Shown here piece by piece: positions 45,901 through 55,095 of a DNA stretch of 64,000 nucleotides; position 1 is the first letter of the stretch, and each line of letters begins with the position of its first letter. The stretch lies in the NCBI GenBank assembly GCA_022842305.1, contig JALHPY010000001.1, positions 1 through 64,000 on the forward strand. Reading direction: 5' to 3'. The notes below the pieces were generated by a model. The model made no database searches, was not told where the DNA came from, and saw nothing but the letters and a program-made list of their open reading frames with translations. Made by a program: the position numbers and the translations under genes. Source of the stretch: Rubrivivax sp. (lineage in GTDB: Bacteria > Pseudomonadota > Gammaproteobacteria > Burkholderiales > Burkholderiaceae_C).

Positions 45901-46138
45901 TGCTTCTGGGCACGGCCAGCATCGCCGTGGTGAGGGGGTAGGACACCTGGTCTTCCACCACCTGCGGCGCCTGGCCCGGGTATTCGGTGTAGACGATCAC
46001 CTGCACGTCCGACAGGTCGGGCAGGGCGTCCAGGGGGGTCTTCATGACGGCTACGACGCCGCCGATGACGATGAAGAGCGTGGCGAGCAGGACCAGGAAG
46101 GGGTTCCGGCCAGACCACTGAATGATTTTTGCCAGCAT
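42947..46138 (-). CDS. cusA: Cu(I)/Ag(I) RND efflux pump CusA
   Basis: 1063 residues, heavy-metal-efflux RND family. It starts MLAKIIQWSGRNPFLVLLAT and has the family block DALPDLSDVQVIVYTEYPGQ, the proton-relay helix with IAIGAMVDAAIVMIENAHKH, and the second half repeat starting near KKLTIALALIAMGLSYYPAS. The overall similarity pattern is CusA/SilA-like rather than CzcA. It forms the inner-membrane pump of a tripartite complex with CusB and CusC, which moves Cu(I)/Ag(I) from periplasm and cytoplasm to the outside. It follows cusB by 12 bp. Confidence 0.93.
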   Translation of the reverse strand: MLAKIIQWSGRNPFLVLLATLFIVIGGVVAVMKTPLDALPDLSDVQVIVYTEYPGQAPQVVEDQVSYPLTTAMLAVPRSKVVRGFSFFGASFVYVIFEDGTDIYWARSRVLEYLNFAASRLPKGVSPSLGPDATGVGWVYQYAVLAKNKTLAELRTIQDWYIRYQLTKAQGVAEVASIGGFVQTYQVTVDPLKLRSFGIPLMKVSQVIRDSNRDVGGRVVEMAETEYMVRGMGYLRGKGDIETLVVKSEGGTSVLIRDIARVELAPDERRGLSELNGEGEVVSGIAMSRFGQNALEVIHNLKAKITEISAGLPEGVSIQAVYDRSDLIHRAVKNLTYTLIEESIIVAVVCVVFLMHVRSALVAILMLPVGVLISIIAMRLLGMNSNLMSLGGIAIAIGAMVDAAIVMIENAHKHLERLDRLKPVHTLKDRSAAMVEACQEVGPALFFSLLIITVSFLPVFTLESQEGRLFAPLAYTKTFAMAGSALLSVTLVPVLMMLFIRGRIMPEAKNPVNRFLIWVYRPIIEAVMRWKKLTIALALIAMGLSYYPASRLGSEFMPTLNEGTLLYMPASLPGMSITKAAEVLQTQDRIIKSFPEVSSVYGKAGRANTATDPAPVEMFETIINLKPQEDWRPGMTTDKLIAELDKALQFPGISNAWTMPIKARIDMLSTGIRTPIGIKVFGKDLGEMEKLAKEIEAVVKTVPGTTSAFAERLTGGSYLNIEPDREQLARYGLSVGELLEVIGTALGGEMVTTTVEGRERFGVTVRYPRELRTSPEQIEREVLVPIMGGGMVPLGQVARVVVARGTPGIRTENALLSAYIFVDIRDRDIGSYVADARKAVADKVNFPAGYYVTWSGQFEYMERAVEKMKIVIPVTLLTIFLLLYLNFRRMTETLIVMLSVPFALVGGVWLMWLLGYNLSVAVAVGFIALAGVAAETGVVMLIYLDHAWKEARERCRLEGREPGPSDLYGAVMEGAVERVRPKMMTVVAIMAGLLPIMWGTGTGSEVMSRIAAPMVGGMISSTVLTLGVIPALYALVKQWQLRRELRSASTPSVEAAQSTAATL

Positions 46139-46150
46139 GTCGTTCCCCGC

Positions 46151-47815
46151 TCAGTGGCCCGCGTGGGCCTTGGGGTCCGGCGCGGGCTTGGGCGGCGCGC
46201 GGTCCTTGTGGTCCTGCGCCCCGGGCGGTGACCCGGGCTGAGCGGCCGGCGCCGCCGTCGGAACGCCGCCGGCGGCGGTGAGGGCGGTGATCACCCACTC
46301 GCCCGGCGCACGCTCGACGAAGTCGAAGGACACGGCCGCACCCGGCTTGAGGTCGCGCACCAGCCCCCCATTGGCCAGCTTGAAGTCCATGGTCATGGCC
46401 GGCCACTGCAGCGACTCGACCGCGCCGTGGTGCAGGCGCGCCGTGCCGGCCTGCAGGTTCACGGCCTCCAGCGTGCCGTGGGCGCGGTGGGCCACCGCGC
46501 CGCCGGTCTTGGTCGCCGCCGCCGCAGCCGGCGCGCCCATGCCGCCGATGGCCGCCTTCAGGTTGCTCTCGGCGTCCAGCAAAAAGTTTGCCGACACCAC
46601 CACGCGTTCGCCCTCGCGCACGCCAGCCAGCACCTCGTCGTAGTGGTCGCTGCGCTCGCCCAGCTGCACCTCGCGCGGCTCGAAGCGGCCCTCGCCCAGT
46701 TCCACCAGCACGATGCGGCGCGTGCCGCTGTCGATGACCGCCGACTCGGGGATGGTCAGCACCGGCTGCTTGGCGCCCACCTGCAGCTCCACCTGGGCAA
46801 ACATGGCCGGCTTGAGCTCGCGCTTCGGGTTCTCCAGCTGGATGCGCACCGGCACCGTGCGCGTCTCGGCACGCAGCGTCGGGTACAGGTAGGTGATGGT
46901 GCCGGCGAAGGTGCGTCCGGGGTAGGCGTTGATCTTGACGCTGGCCTTGGCACCTATCTTCACCAGGCCCAGGTCCTGTTCGAACACGTCGGCCATGACC
47001 CACACCGTGGACAGGTCGGTCACCTGGTACAGCGATTCGCCGGCCATGAAGCGCATGCCCTGCAGCGCCTTCTTCTCGGTGACGATGCCCGACACCGGGC
47101 TGCTGAAGGTGATGCTGCGCCGCACCTCGCCGGTCTTCACCAGCGCTTCGATCTGCTCGGGCGCCATGTCCCAATTGCGCAGCCGCGCCAGGCTGGATTC
47201 GGCCAGCTGGCGCATGCCGGCCTGGGCCTCGGCGCCGGCATTGCGCATCGCGCGCATGCCCTGCGCGGCGATGGCGTATTCGCGCTGCGCCGACACCAGC
47301 TCGGGGCTGTAGACCTCGAACAGCGGCTCGCCCTTGCTCACCGGCTGGCCGGTGGCGTTGACGTGCAGGCGCTCGACATAGCCCTCGAACTTGGGCGTGA
47401 TGGCGTAGACGCGGCGCTCGTCGGGCTCGACCCGGCCCGAGGCGCGCACCGTGCGGCCCAGCGCCCGCAGCGCCGCGGCCTCGGTGCGCACGCCCAGCTT
47501 CTGGACCTTGTCGGTGCTGATGCGCAGCGTGCCGGCTCCGCCCTTGGCGCTGTCGGCTGCGGGCTCGTCCTCGCCCTCGTAGACGGCGATGTAATCCATG
47601 CCCATCTGGTCTTTCTTGGGCGTGGGCGAGGTGTCAGGCAGCCCCATCGGGTTGCGGTAGTACAGCAGCTTGCGCGCCTGGGGTGCCGAGGCGGCGGCCG
47701 CGGCCGAACTTGCCGCGGACTCGGGCTGCGCGCCCGAGCGGCTGCCCAGCCAGTAGCTGCCGGCGCCCACGGCGCCCAGCAGCAGCGCGCCCACGATGAT
47801 GCTTGCGTTCTTCAC
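46151..47815 (-). CDS. cusB: CusB membrane fusion protein with fused CusF domain
   Basis: 554 residues. After an N-terminal anchor, the HMBD segment YYRNPMGLPDTSPTPKKDQM with GMDY carries CusB's Met-type metal site. The adaptor core has GRVEPDERRVYAITPKFEGY, the alpha-hairpin and VTDLSTVWVMADVFEQ. The C-terminal 100 residues are a CusF-type chaperone: H-x7-W-x2-M-x-M (HHGAVESLQWPAMTMDF, Trp471), the exact Cu(I)/Ag(I) site of CusF. In E. coli CusF is a separate protein, so this is a fusion that tethers the chaperone to the adaptor. Its end overlaps cusC by 4 bp at 47812-47815. A His/Pro tail follows. Confidence 0.93.
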   Translation of the reverse strand: MKNASIIVGALLLGAVGAGSYWLGSRSGAQPESAASSAAAAASAPQARKLLYYRNPMGLPDTSPTPKKDQMGMDYIAVYEGEDEPAADSAKGGAGTLRISTDKVQKLGVRTEAAALRALGRTVRASGRVEPDERRVYAITPKFEGYVERLHVNATGQPVSKGEPLFEVYSPELVSAQREYAIAAQGMRAMRNAGAEAQAGMRQLAESSLARLRNWDMAPEQIEALVKTGEVRRSITFSSPVSGIVTEKKALQGMRFMAGESLYQVTDLSTVWVMADVFEQDLGLVKIGAKASVKINAYPGRTFAGTITYLYPTLRAETRTVPVRIQLENPKRELKPAMFAQVELQVGAKQPVLTIPESAVIDSGTRRIVLVELGEGRFEPREVQLGERSDHYDEVLAGVREGERVVVSANFLLDAESNLKAAIGGMGAPAAAAATKTGGAVAHRAHGTLEAVNLQAGTARLHHGAVESLQWPAMTMDFKLANGGLVRDLKPGAAVSFDFVERAPGEWVITALTAAGGVPTAAPAAQPGSPPGAQDHKDRAPPKPAPDPKAHAGH

Positions 47816-49224
47816 AACGTTTCTCCCAGGATGCGTTCGATTTCGGCCAGGCGCAGCTGCGCGTCGACCTGGGCCTTGAGCAGGTCTTGCCGGGCCTTGC
47901 GGATCTGCCGCTGGGCGTCCAGCAGCGTGGCGAAATCGGCCTTGCCGTTCTCATAGGCGGCCAGGGCCGAGCGCAGGCTCAGCTCGGACTGCGGCAGCAG
48001 CTGCGTGCTGATCAGCGCCTGGCTGCGGCGCGCAGCGTCCAGGCCGGCCAGGGTCTCCCCCATCTCGCCGAGCAGCTGACTGGCCAGGGCCTGGGCGCGC
48101 GCGCGCGCCGCCTCGACCATGGCCTCGGACTCGCGCTCCTGCGCACGGCGCGTTTCCCGCTGCAGGGGGATGTTGATCTCGACCATCAGCGCCCAGGCGG
48201 TGATCTTCGAGCCCATCTGCGTGGGCGACACGCCCACCTGCAGGTCGGGCCAGCGGTTACGCAGCGTCAGCTCGCGCTGGCGTTCGGCGCCCAGCAGCCC
48301 GGCCTGTTCGGCCTGCAGCGCCGGGTTGGCGTCGCGCGCGCGCTGGGCCAGCGTCTGGGCGTCGAGAACGCTCAAATCGGGCAGCGGGCGCAGCGCCTGC
48401 GGCTCGGCCAGCGGCGCTGCGGTGTCGCGGTTGAGCAGCGCGTTCAGGCGCGCGCGCTGCATGCGCTTGTCCTGCTCCATTGCGATCACCTCGGCGCGCA
48501 TCGCCGTCTGCTCCAACTGCGCGCGGATGGCGTCCTGCTGCGCCACCAGGCCGCCGGCGTAGCGCGCCTGGGCGATCTGCTCCAGCTGAGCCATCAAATC
48601 GAGGATCTCGCGCGCCAGCCGCTCGTTGCCGGCCGCCAGGTAGTACTGGGCGTAGGCCGTCTTCAGCTTGGCGGCGATCTCGACCCCCGTGGCGGCGCTG
48701 CGCGCCTGTGCCTGCTGCAGCTGGGCGTTGGCCACGTCGCGCTGCAGGCCGCGCTTGCCCCAGGCCGGAAAGCTCTGCAGCAGCGTGTACTTGGTCTCGC
48801 CCACCTTCCAGGGCAGCGGCGAGGGGCGCCCGCCCAGGCCGCGCTCGTCCAGGTTCTCGAGCTCAACGCGGAACATGGGGTCGGGCAGCGCGCCGGCCGG
48901 CTGCACGCGTTCGGCCGCGGCCGCGGCCTCGTGGCGCATGGCCGCCAGTTCGGGGTTGTGGGCGCGGGCATAGTCGAGCAGGCCTTGCACATTGCTGCCC
49001 AGCGCGGGCTCTTGCGCCTGCACCGGGCTTATGGCCCACCCACCGAGGAAGCCGGCGCACAGCAGCCTGCGTGTCCATTGCGCAAGCGCCTTGGCAACAT
49101 CGCCTGTCCTGGTCTTGGGGCCCGGTGACGCGGCGACGGCATGGGGGCATTGCCGGGCTGAGCCCGACCTGCCTGCAGGATCGCTGGATGCCGGGACAAG
49201 GCCCTGAGTTTTGAGAGTCGTCAT
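47812..49224 (-). CDS. cusC: Outer membrane efflux protein CusC-like
   Basis: 470 residues, TolC family. Helical hairpins with DYARAHNPELAAMRHEAAAA, PDPMFRVELENLDERG, LLQSFPAWGKRGLQRDVANA and the second repeat with DANPALQAEQAGLLGAERQR fit a metal-type outer membrane factor. ATG 49224 is chosen with GGAGC upstream; the frame opens earlier without signal. A long N-terminal segment precedes the signal-like GFLGGWAISPVQAQ, so the true start could be further inside. It forms the exit duct for CusBA and leads the operon. Confidence 0.88.
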   Translation of the reverse strand: MTTLKTQGLVPASSDPAGRSGSARQCPHAVAASPGPKTRTGDVAKALAQWTRRLLCAGFLGGWAISPVQAQEPALGSNVQGLLDYARAHNPELAAMRHEAAAAAERVQPAGALPDPMFRVELENLDERGLGGRPSPLPWKVGETKYTLLQSFPAWGKRGLQRDVANAQLQQAQARSAATGVEIAAKLKTAYAQYYLAAGNERLAREILDLMAQLEQIAQARYAGGLVAQQDAIRAQLEQTAMRAEVIAMEQDKRMQRARLNALLNRDTAAPLAEPQALRPLPDLSVLDAQTLAQRARDANPALQAEQAGLLGAERQRELTLRNRWPDLQVGVSPTQMGSKITAWALMVEINIPLQRETRRAQERESEAMVEAARARAQALASQLLGEMGETLAGLDAARRSQALISTQLLPQSELSLRSALAAYENGKADFATLLDAQRQIRKARQDLLKAQVDAQLRLAEIERILGETL

Positions 49225-49545
49225 CTCTTGAGTGCTCCCGGATTGGCAGTTGATGTGCTCATCACATGGTCTTGTGGAATGTGGAGTGGTCGTGCTTGAG
49301 CGGCATCGGTGACTCCGAGGCCGCATCAGCGGAAGCGAAGACGGCGACGCAGAACGGGCGGATCTTGGGCATGGCGAGGACTCGTTTCAGGAACGGTTAA
49401 TGCTGTCGACCGACCCGCACGCCGATGGCGGGTCAAGCTCGAAATCGATGAGGAGCCCTTACGGCCAGCCGTCGCGTGACGGCACTACCAGGGGAGGTAG
49501 GGGTCCGCAGCGCAGAGCGGCCGAGGCCGTCTGCGGCGTCAGGCG
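49225..49545. other. Upstream region of cus operon with a small open frame
   Basis: About 320 bp. On the minus strand 49372-49262 encodes a 36-residue peptide (MPKIRPFCVAVFASADAASE, ending in a His-containing tail), reading toward cusC. It could be a leader peptide or the remains of a metal protein. No clear MerR-type or TGACA-type box was found here, so the control of cusCBA is not evident. Confidence 0.35.
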
Positions 49546-50019
49546 CTATAGCGCCAGACGCAGGAAGGCAATGGGGATCGACAGTGGGCCAACGCCATCC
49601 CGGCGGGGCACCTGCAGCAGAACCGGCTCAAATGCCGGCATGGGAACGACGATCGAGGCTGTCGGCAGTACAGGCGCATGGCCTTGCCCAGCATCGAGTG
49701 CCGACTTCAACGGTGGCAAGGAGATCGATGCCTTGTCACAGAAGTCCAGGCAGTTGGACTTGGCGGCCGAGTCCTGCTGGTTCAGTGTGCCACCCGCATC
49801 CTGTGCCCAAGCCGATTCGCCGTGGTGGCCGACGCCGACGAGCCCGACCTCATGGTGCGTGACCTCCAAACTCGAGGCGCCAGCGGCCACATGGCCGTCA
49901 GGCAACGTCATCACGGCAGGCGCCAGGCAGGCGTTTGCAACTCCGGCGAAAACGCCAAACAGCCAAAGCAGCAGCACGCGGGCTGCCCACTGGCGGAGTT
50001 GTTGGCGATGGCGGAACAT
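49546..50019 (-). CDS. Periplasmic Cys/His protein, metal-island family (copy 2)
   Basis: 157 residues, paralogue of the gene at 28701-29165. Shared features are a signal-like segment with GVFAGVANACL, a His-rich middle (EVTHHEVGLVGVGHHGES), a C-x3-C block (CLDFCDKA against CVKFCVEE) and a hydrophobic end (IPIAFLRLAL). It lies between the cus operon and the CopA gene on the minus strand. The recurrence beside separate metal modules suggests a real function in metal stress, not yet known. Confidence 0.65.
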   Translation of the reverse strand: MFRHRQQLRQWAARVLLLWLFGVFAGVANACLAPAVMTLPDGHVAAGASSLEVTHHEVGLVGVGHHGESAWAQDAGGTLNQQDSAAKSNCLDFCDKASISLPPLKSALDAGQGHAPVLPTASIVVPMPAFEPVLLQVPRRDGVGPLSIPIAFLRLAL

Positions 50020-50168
50020 GAAGGTTTGATCAGAGGTCTCTTGCGAGGGGCAGTCTAGTCATCGGCGTGTATGGACCGATTGACCTGCGTCAACGGCCCA
50101 ACCGCCTTCTCCGTGCGGAAAGGCCGGCTGGCACCAGCGGCGTCGTTGCGCAGGCTGTGAAGCCGCCC

Positions 50169-52403
<2,235 letters not shown>

Positions 52404-52450
52404 GGTCGGAACTCCTGGATGGGCGGGACTGGTGGCCCCGGGTGTTCCGC

Positions 52451-52481
52451 ACTTTCGAGCTTGCCCCTGCGGGAAGGTCAA
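52451..52481 (-). promoter_or_regulatory. MerR-type promoter of copA
   Basis: On the minus strand TTGACC (complement of 52476-52481), a 19-bp spacer with CCTTCCCGCAGGGGCAAG, then GAAAGT (complement of 52451-52456). Spacer length and dyad match the other MerR-type sites in this island. Confidence 0.72.
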
Positions 52482-52514
52482 GCGGGCGCCCGGGCAGTCT
52501 CATCGAAGCTCCTC

Positions 52515-52545
52515 TTGACCTTGCCCCGGGGGCAAGGCTGAAGCT
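52515..52545 (+). promoter_or_regulatory. MerR-type promoter of copZ
   Basis: TTGACC (52515-52520), 19-bp spacer with the near-perfect palindrome CCTTGCCCCGGGGGCAAGG, and GAAGCT (52540-52545). It lies 38 bp before the copZ start and is divergent from the copA promoter 34 bp away. Confidence 0.75.
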
Positions 52546-52582
52546 GACGGTCCCTACCCAACCCCCCTTCATTGGAGAAGCC

Positions 52583-52774
52583 ATGATCGAGTTCCAACTC
52601 CCCGACATGACCTGCGGCCACTGCGCCAGCCGTGTCACGCAGGCCCTCAAGCTGAACGATCCGGCCTGCCAGGTCCACATCGATCTGAAAGCGCAGAAGG
52701 TGCAGGTGCAGGGCAGCGACGATCGCCAGACCCTGGCCGACGCGTTGACCGAAGCCGGCTACCCACCCGCCTGA
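52583..52774 (+). CDS. copZ: HMA-domain copper chaperone CopZ/GolB-like
   Basis: 63 residues, a single ferredoxin-like HMA domain: MIEFQLPDMTCGHCASRVTQ with the M-x-C-x2-C metal site, and VQVQGSDDRQTLADALTEAG at the end. It binds one Cu(I), Ag(I) or Au(I) ion in the cytoplasm and hands it to the ATPase or regulator. It lies between divergent copA and the MerR gene, each with the same operator. In layout it matches Salmonella golB beside golT and golS. Confidence 0.88.
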   Translation: MIEFQLPDMTCGHCASRVTQALKLNDPACQVHIDLKAQKVQVQGSDDRQTLADALTEAGYPPA

Positions 52775-52814
52775 TACGGCGCCCCTGCCTCGCCAGCGAC
52801 GGGGGCAAAGGGAC

Positions 52815-52845
52815 TTGCGCTTGCCACTGTGGCAAGCTCGAAGCT
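52815..52845 (+). promoter_or_regulatory. MerR-type promoter of the regulator gene
   Basis: TTGCGC (52815-52820), 19-bp spacer with the perfect palindrome CTTGCCAC-T-GTGGCAAG, and GAAGCT (52840-52845), identical in the last element to the copZ promoter. It lies 37 bp before the regulator start, so the regulator most likely controls its own gene. Confidence 0.72.
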
Positions 52846-52881
52846 GTGTTCAGCCGACGCAGGCGCAGCACCGGAGGGCCC

Positions 52882-53442
52882 ATGGCAAGACTCATGAACA
52901 TCGGCGAAGCCGCAGACGCCGCCGGCGTCTCCGCCAAGATGATCCGCCACTACGAGCAGATCGGCCTGGTGCCCGCGGCCACAAGAGCCGAATCCGGGTA
53001 CCGCCAGTACACCGAGCGTGACGTGTCGCTGCTGCGCTTCATACGGCAGTCCCGACGGCTGGGCTTTTCGATGGAGCAGATCGCCGACCTGCTGGGTTTG
53101 TGGAGCAATGACCACCGCGCCAGCCGCGAGGTGAAGGCCCTGGCCCAGGCCCACCTCGATGCGCTGGAAGCCAAGATGCGCGAGATGGCCGAGATGCAGC
53201 GGGCACTGAAGAAGCTGGTGACCTCGTGCCACGGCGACGACGACCCGCATTGCGCGATCCTCGATGAGCTGGCGGTCAGCAGCCCCGAGGCACCCGAACC
53301 AGGCGCGGTGGGTTCAAAGCCCATCCGGAAGCTCGCCAGCCCGTCCCAGAAGCATGCCAAGGCACCCCCGTCGGAGCCCTCGACCCATGTCGACCTCATG
53401 GCATGGACCAGGGGCATCCACGCCGGACCTGGGCATCACTGA
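52882..53442 (+). CDS. MerR-family Cu/Ag/Au sensor (CueR/GolS-like)
   Basis: 186 residues. N-terminal winged helix (MNIGEAADAAGVSAKMIRHY, ESGYRQYTERDV), a long dimer helix, and the metal loop CHGDDDPHC (C-x7-C) as in CueR. The serine in HRASREVK aligns with CueR Ser77, which marks sensors of monovalent ions. The loop has Pro at the place I recall as GolS-like (Ala in CueR). A tail of about 50 residues (SKPIRKLASPSQKHAKAPPS) is longer than in normal CueR (about 135). GGAGG at 52873-52877 sets ATG 52882. Likely activates copA, copZ, its own gene and the RND genes at 53621-59458. Confidence 0.88.
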   Translation: MARLMNIGEAADAAGVSAKMIRHYEQIGLVPAATRAESGYRQYTERDVSLLRFIRQSRRLGFSMEQIADLLGLWSNDHRASREVKALAQAHLDALEAKMREMAEMQRALKKLVTSCHGDDDPHCAILDELAVSSPEAPEPGAVGSKPIRKLASPSQKHAKAPPSEPSTHVDLMAWTRGIHAGPGHH

Positions 53443-53620
53443 ACTGCGCCGCGGCATCGGCAGAGCGAACGCTACCCAGGTTAAAGCCCTGTGGGCGGGG
53501 CGTCTTGATGGCGTCCACTGCGCGCTTCTGAGAGCCCGCTGGCCGCTTCTGAGAGCTCATCGCCATTGAAGGTGTCGGGCGATGTGCACCGCAGAGCGGC
53601 TGCATCGCCCGCCACCCCTT

Positions 53621-55084
53621 TCACGACCCGGCCGCCCCCGGCGCGATGGCCATGCCGGGATCTTGGGTCAACCCCGCCGCGGGCAGGAAGCGCGCCCCCA
53701 GTGTCCGCTGCAAGGCCACTACCTGCTGGCGCTGCGTCGTCACCGCCACCGAAAGGCCCAGCTCGGCTCGCTGCGCAACCCGTTGCGCGTCCAGCAGTTC
53801 CAGCAGGTCGGAGCCCCCCGCCTCGAAACGCTTGCGGGCCAGTCCCTCGGCCGTGACCGCGTGGCGCGCGCCGTCCTGCAATGCGGCCAGGCGTAGCTGG
53901 CCTTGGCTCACCTGCACCAGCGCGCTCTCGACTTCCTCGGTCGCCAGCAGCACGCGCTGACGGTAGGCCAGCAAGGCTTCGCGCTGGCCGGCCTGGGCGG
54001 CTTGTAGGCGCGCATCGATGCGGCCGATGTCGAACACAGGCACCGACAGGCTTGGCGCCAGGAACCAAGATGCGCTGCCAGCGGCGCCCAGGCCCGTCAA
54101 GGACCCGGCGACGAAGCCGAGCACACCGCTGAGCGACAGGCGTGGCATGAACTCGGCGCGGATGGCCTCCACGTCCAGCGCCTGCGCGCGCAGCTGCGCT
54201 TCGGCGGCCTTGAGGTCCGGCCGCAGGGCCATCCATTGCGCCGGTTGGGGCACGCGCAGCGCCAGTGCTTGTGGCTCGCCCGCTGGCGGCGGGGGTGCCT
54301 GGAAGCCCGAAGGCCCGACGCCCAGCAGCACCGCCAGCCGATGCGTCGCGACGGCCAGCGCGGCGTGCTGGGCTGGCAGCTCGGATTCGGCCGCCGACAG
54401 CTCCGCCCGGGCACGGGCCTCGTCCAGCGGTGCGCTGTAGCCCGCGCTCACGCGGCGCAGCACCAGTGACAACGTCGCGCGGCGGTTCTCGACCACTGCA
54501 TGGGTCAGGCGCAACTGCTCGCGGGCGCCGTTCAGCGCGAACCAGACCTGCGCGATCTCGGCGCCGACCGCCAGGCGCAGCGCCTCGGCATCGGCCGCGA
54601 CCGCGTCACCGCGTGCAGCTGCCGCGTTGGCCTGCTGACGCAGGCGACCGAAGAGGTCGATCTCCCAGCTGAAATCGAGGCCCGCGGAGGCGACTTCGCT
54701 GCGGCGGGCGTCACCGGCCAGGCCTGGCGCCTCGACCCGGGCCAACTGCCGGGCCAGGCCGGCGACACCCACACCGCCGGATGGCGCCAGCTCGGCTCGC
54801 CGGCCTGCAGCCAGCGCCCGCGAGCGCTGCACGCGCTCGGCGGCTTGTTGCAGGTCGAGGTTGGCCGCCAGCCCTTGTAGCACCAGCGCGTCGAGCGTGG
54901 GGTCGCCGAGCACGGTCCACCAGTCAGGCTGCGCCAGACCACCGGGTTCGAGACCCTGGCCTTGGGCGAAGGCCGGGGGCACGTCCCTCTGCGGTGGCGC
55001 ATCGGCCGGCAAGGTGCCGCAGGCCGCCAGCAGCGCGGCCGCGGCGATGACGCTCAGGCGCGGCAGGATGTGCTTGTAGTTCAT
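53621..55084 (-). CDS. NodT-family outer membrane factor lipoprotein
   Basis: 487 residues. Lipobox LLAAC (Cys22), then AQPDWWTVLGDPTLDALVLQ, the signature of NodT/OprM-type factors, DLQQAAERVQRSRALAAGRR, FSWEIDLFGRLRQQANAAAA and the second repeat with MPRLSLSGVLGFVAG and RFEAGGSDLLELLDAQRVAQ. It provides the exit duct for the RND pump encoded just upstream on this strand, 11 bp away. ATG 55084 is chosen because the signal peptide starts there; the frame is open into the pump gene. It ends the mfp-rnd-omf operon. Confidence 0.9.
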   Translation of the reverse strand: MNYKHILPRLSVIAAAALLAACGTLPADAPPQRDVPPAFAQGQGLEPGGLAQPDWWTVLGDPTLDALVLQGLAANLDLQQAAERVQRSRALAAGRRAELAPSGGVGVAGLARQLARVEAPGLAGDARRSEVASAGLDFSWEIDLFGRLRQQANAAAARGDAVAADAEALRLAVGAEIAQVWFALNGAREQLRLTHAVVENRRATLSLVLRRVSAGYSAPLDEARARAELSAAESELPAQHAALAVATHRLAVLLGVGPSGFQAPPPPAGEPQALALRVPQPAQWMALRPDLKAAEAQLRAQALDVEAIRAEFMPRLSLSGVLGFVAGSLTGLGAAGSASWFLAPSLSVPVFDIGRIDARLQAAQAGQREALLAYRQRVLLATEEVESALVQVSQGQLRLAALQDGARHAVTAEGLARKRFEAGGSDLLELLDAQRVAQRAELGLSVAVTTQRQQVVALQRTLGARFLPAAGLTQDPGMAIAPGAAGS

Positions 55085-55095
55085 GACGATCTCCT

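Noticed and set aside
42968-46231. 1087-codon open frame on the plus strand opposite cusA
   Set aside because: It is the antisense shadow of cusA in very GC-rich DNA; the translation is low-complexity His/Gln/Arg/Asp with no domain. The same holds for the long frames at 50067-52541 and 55099-57975.
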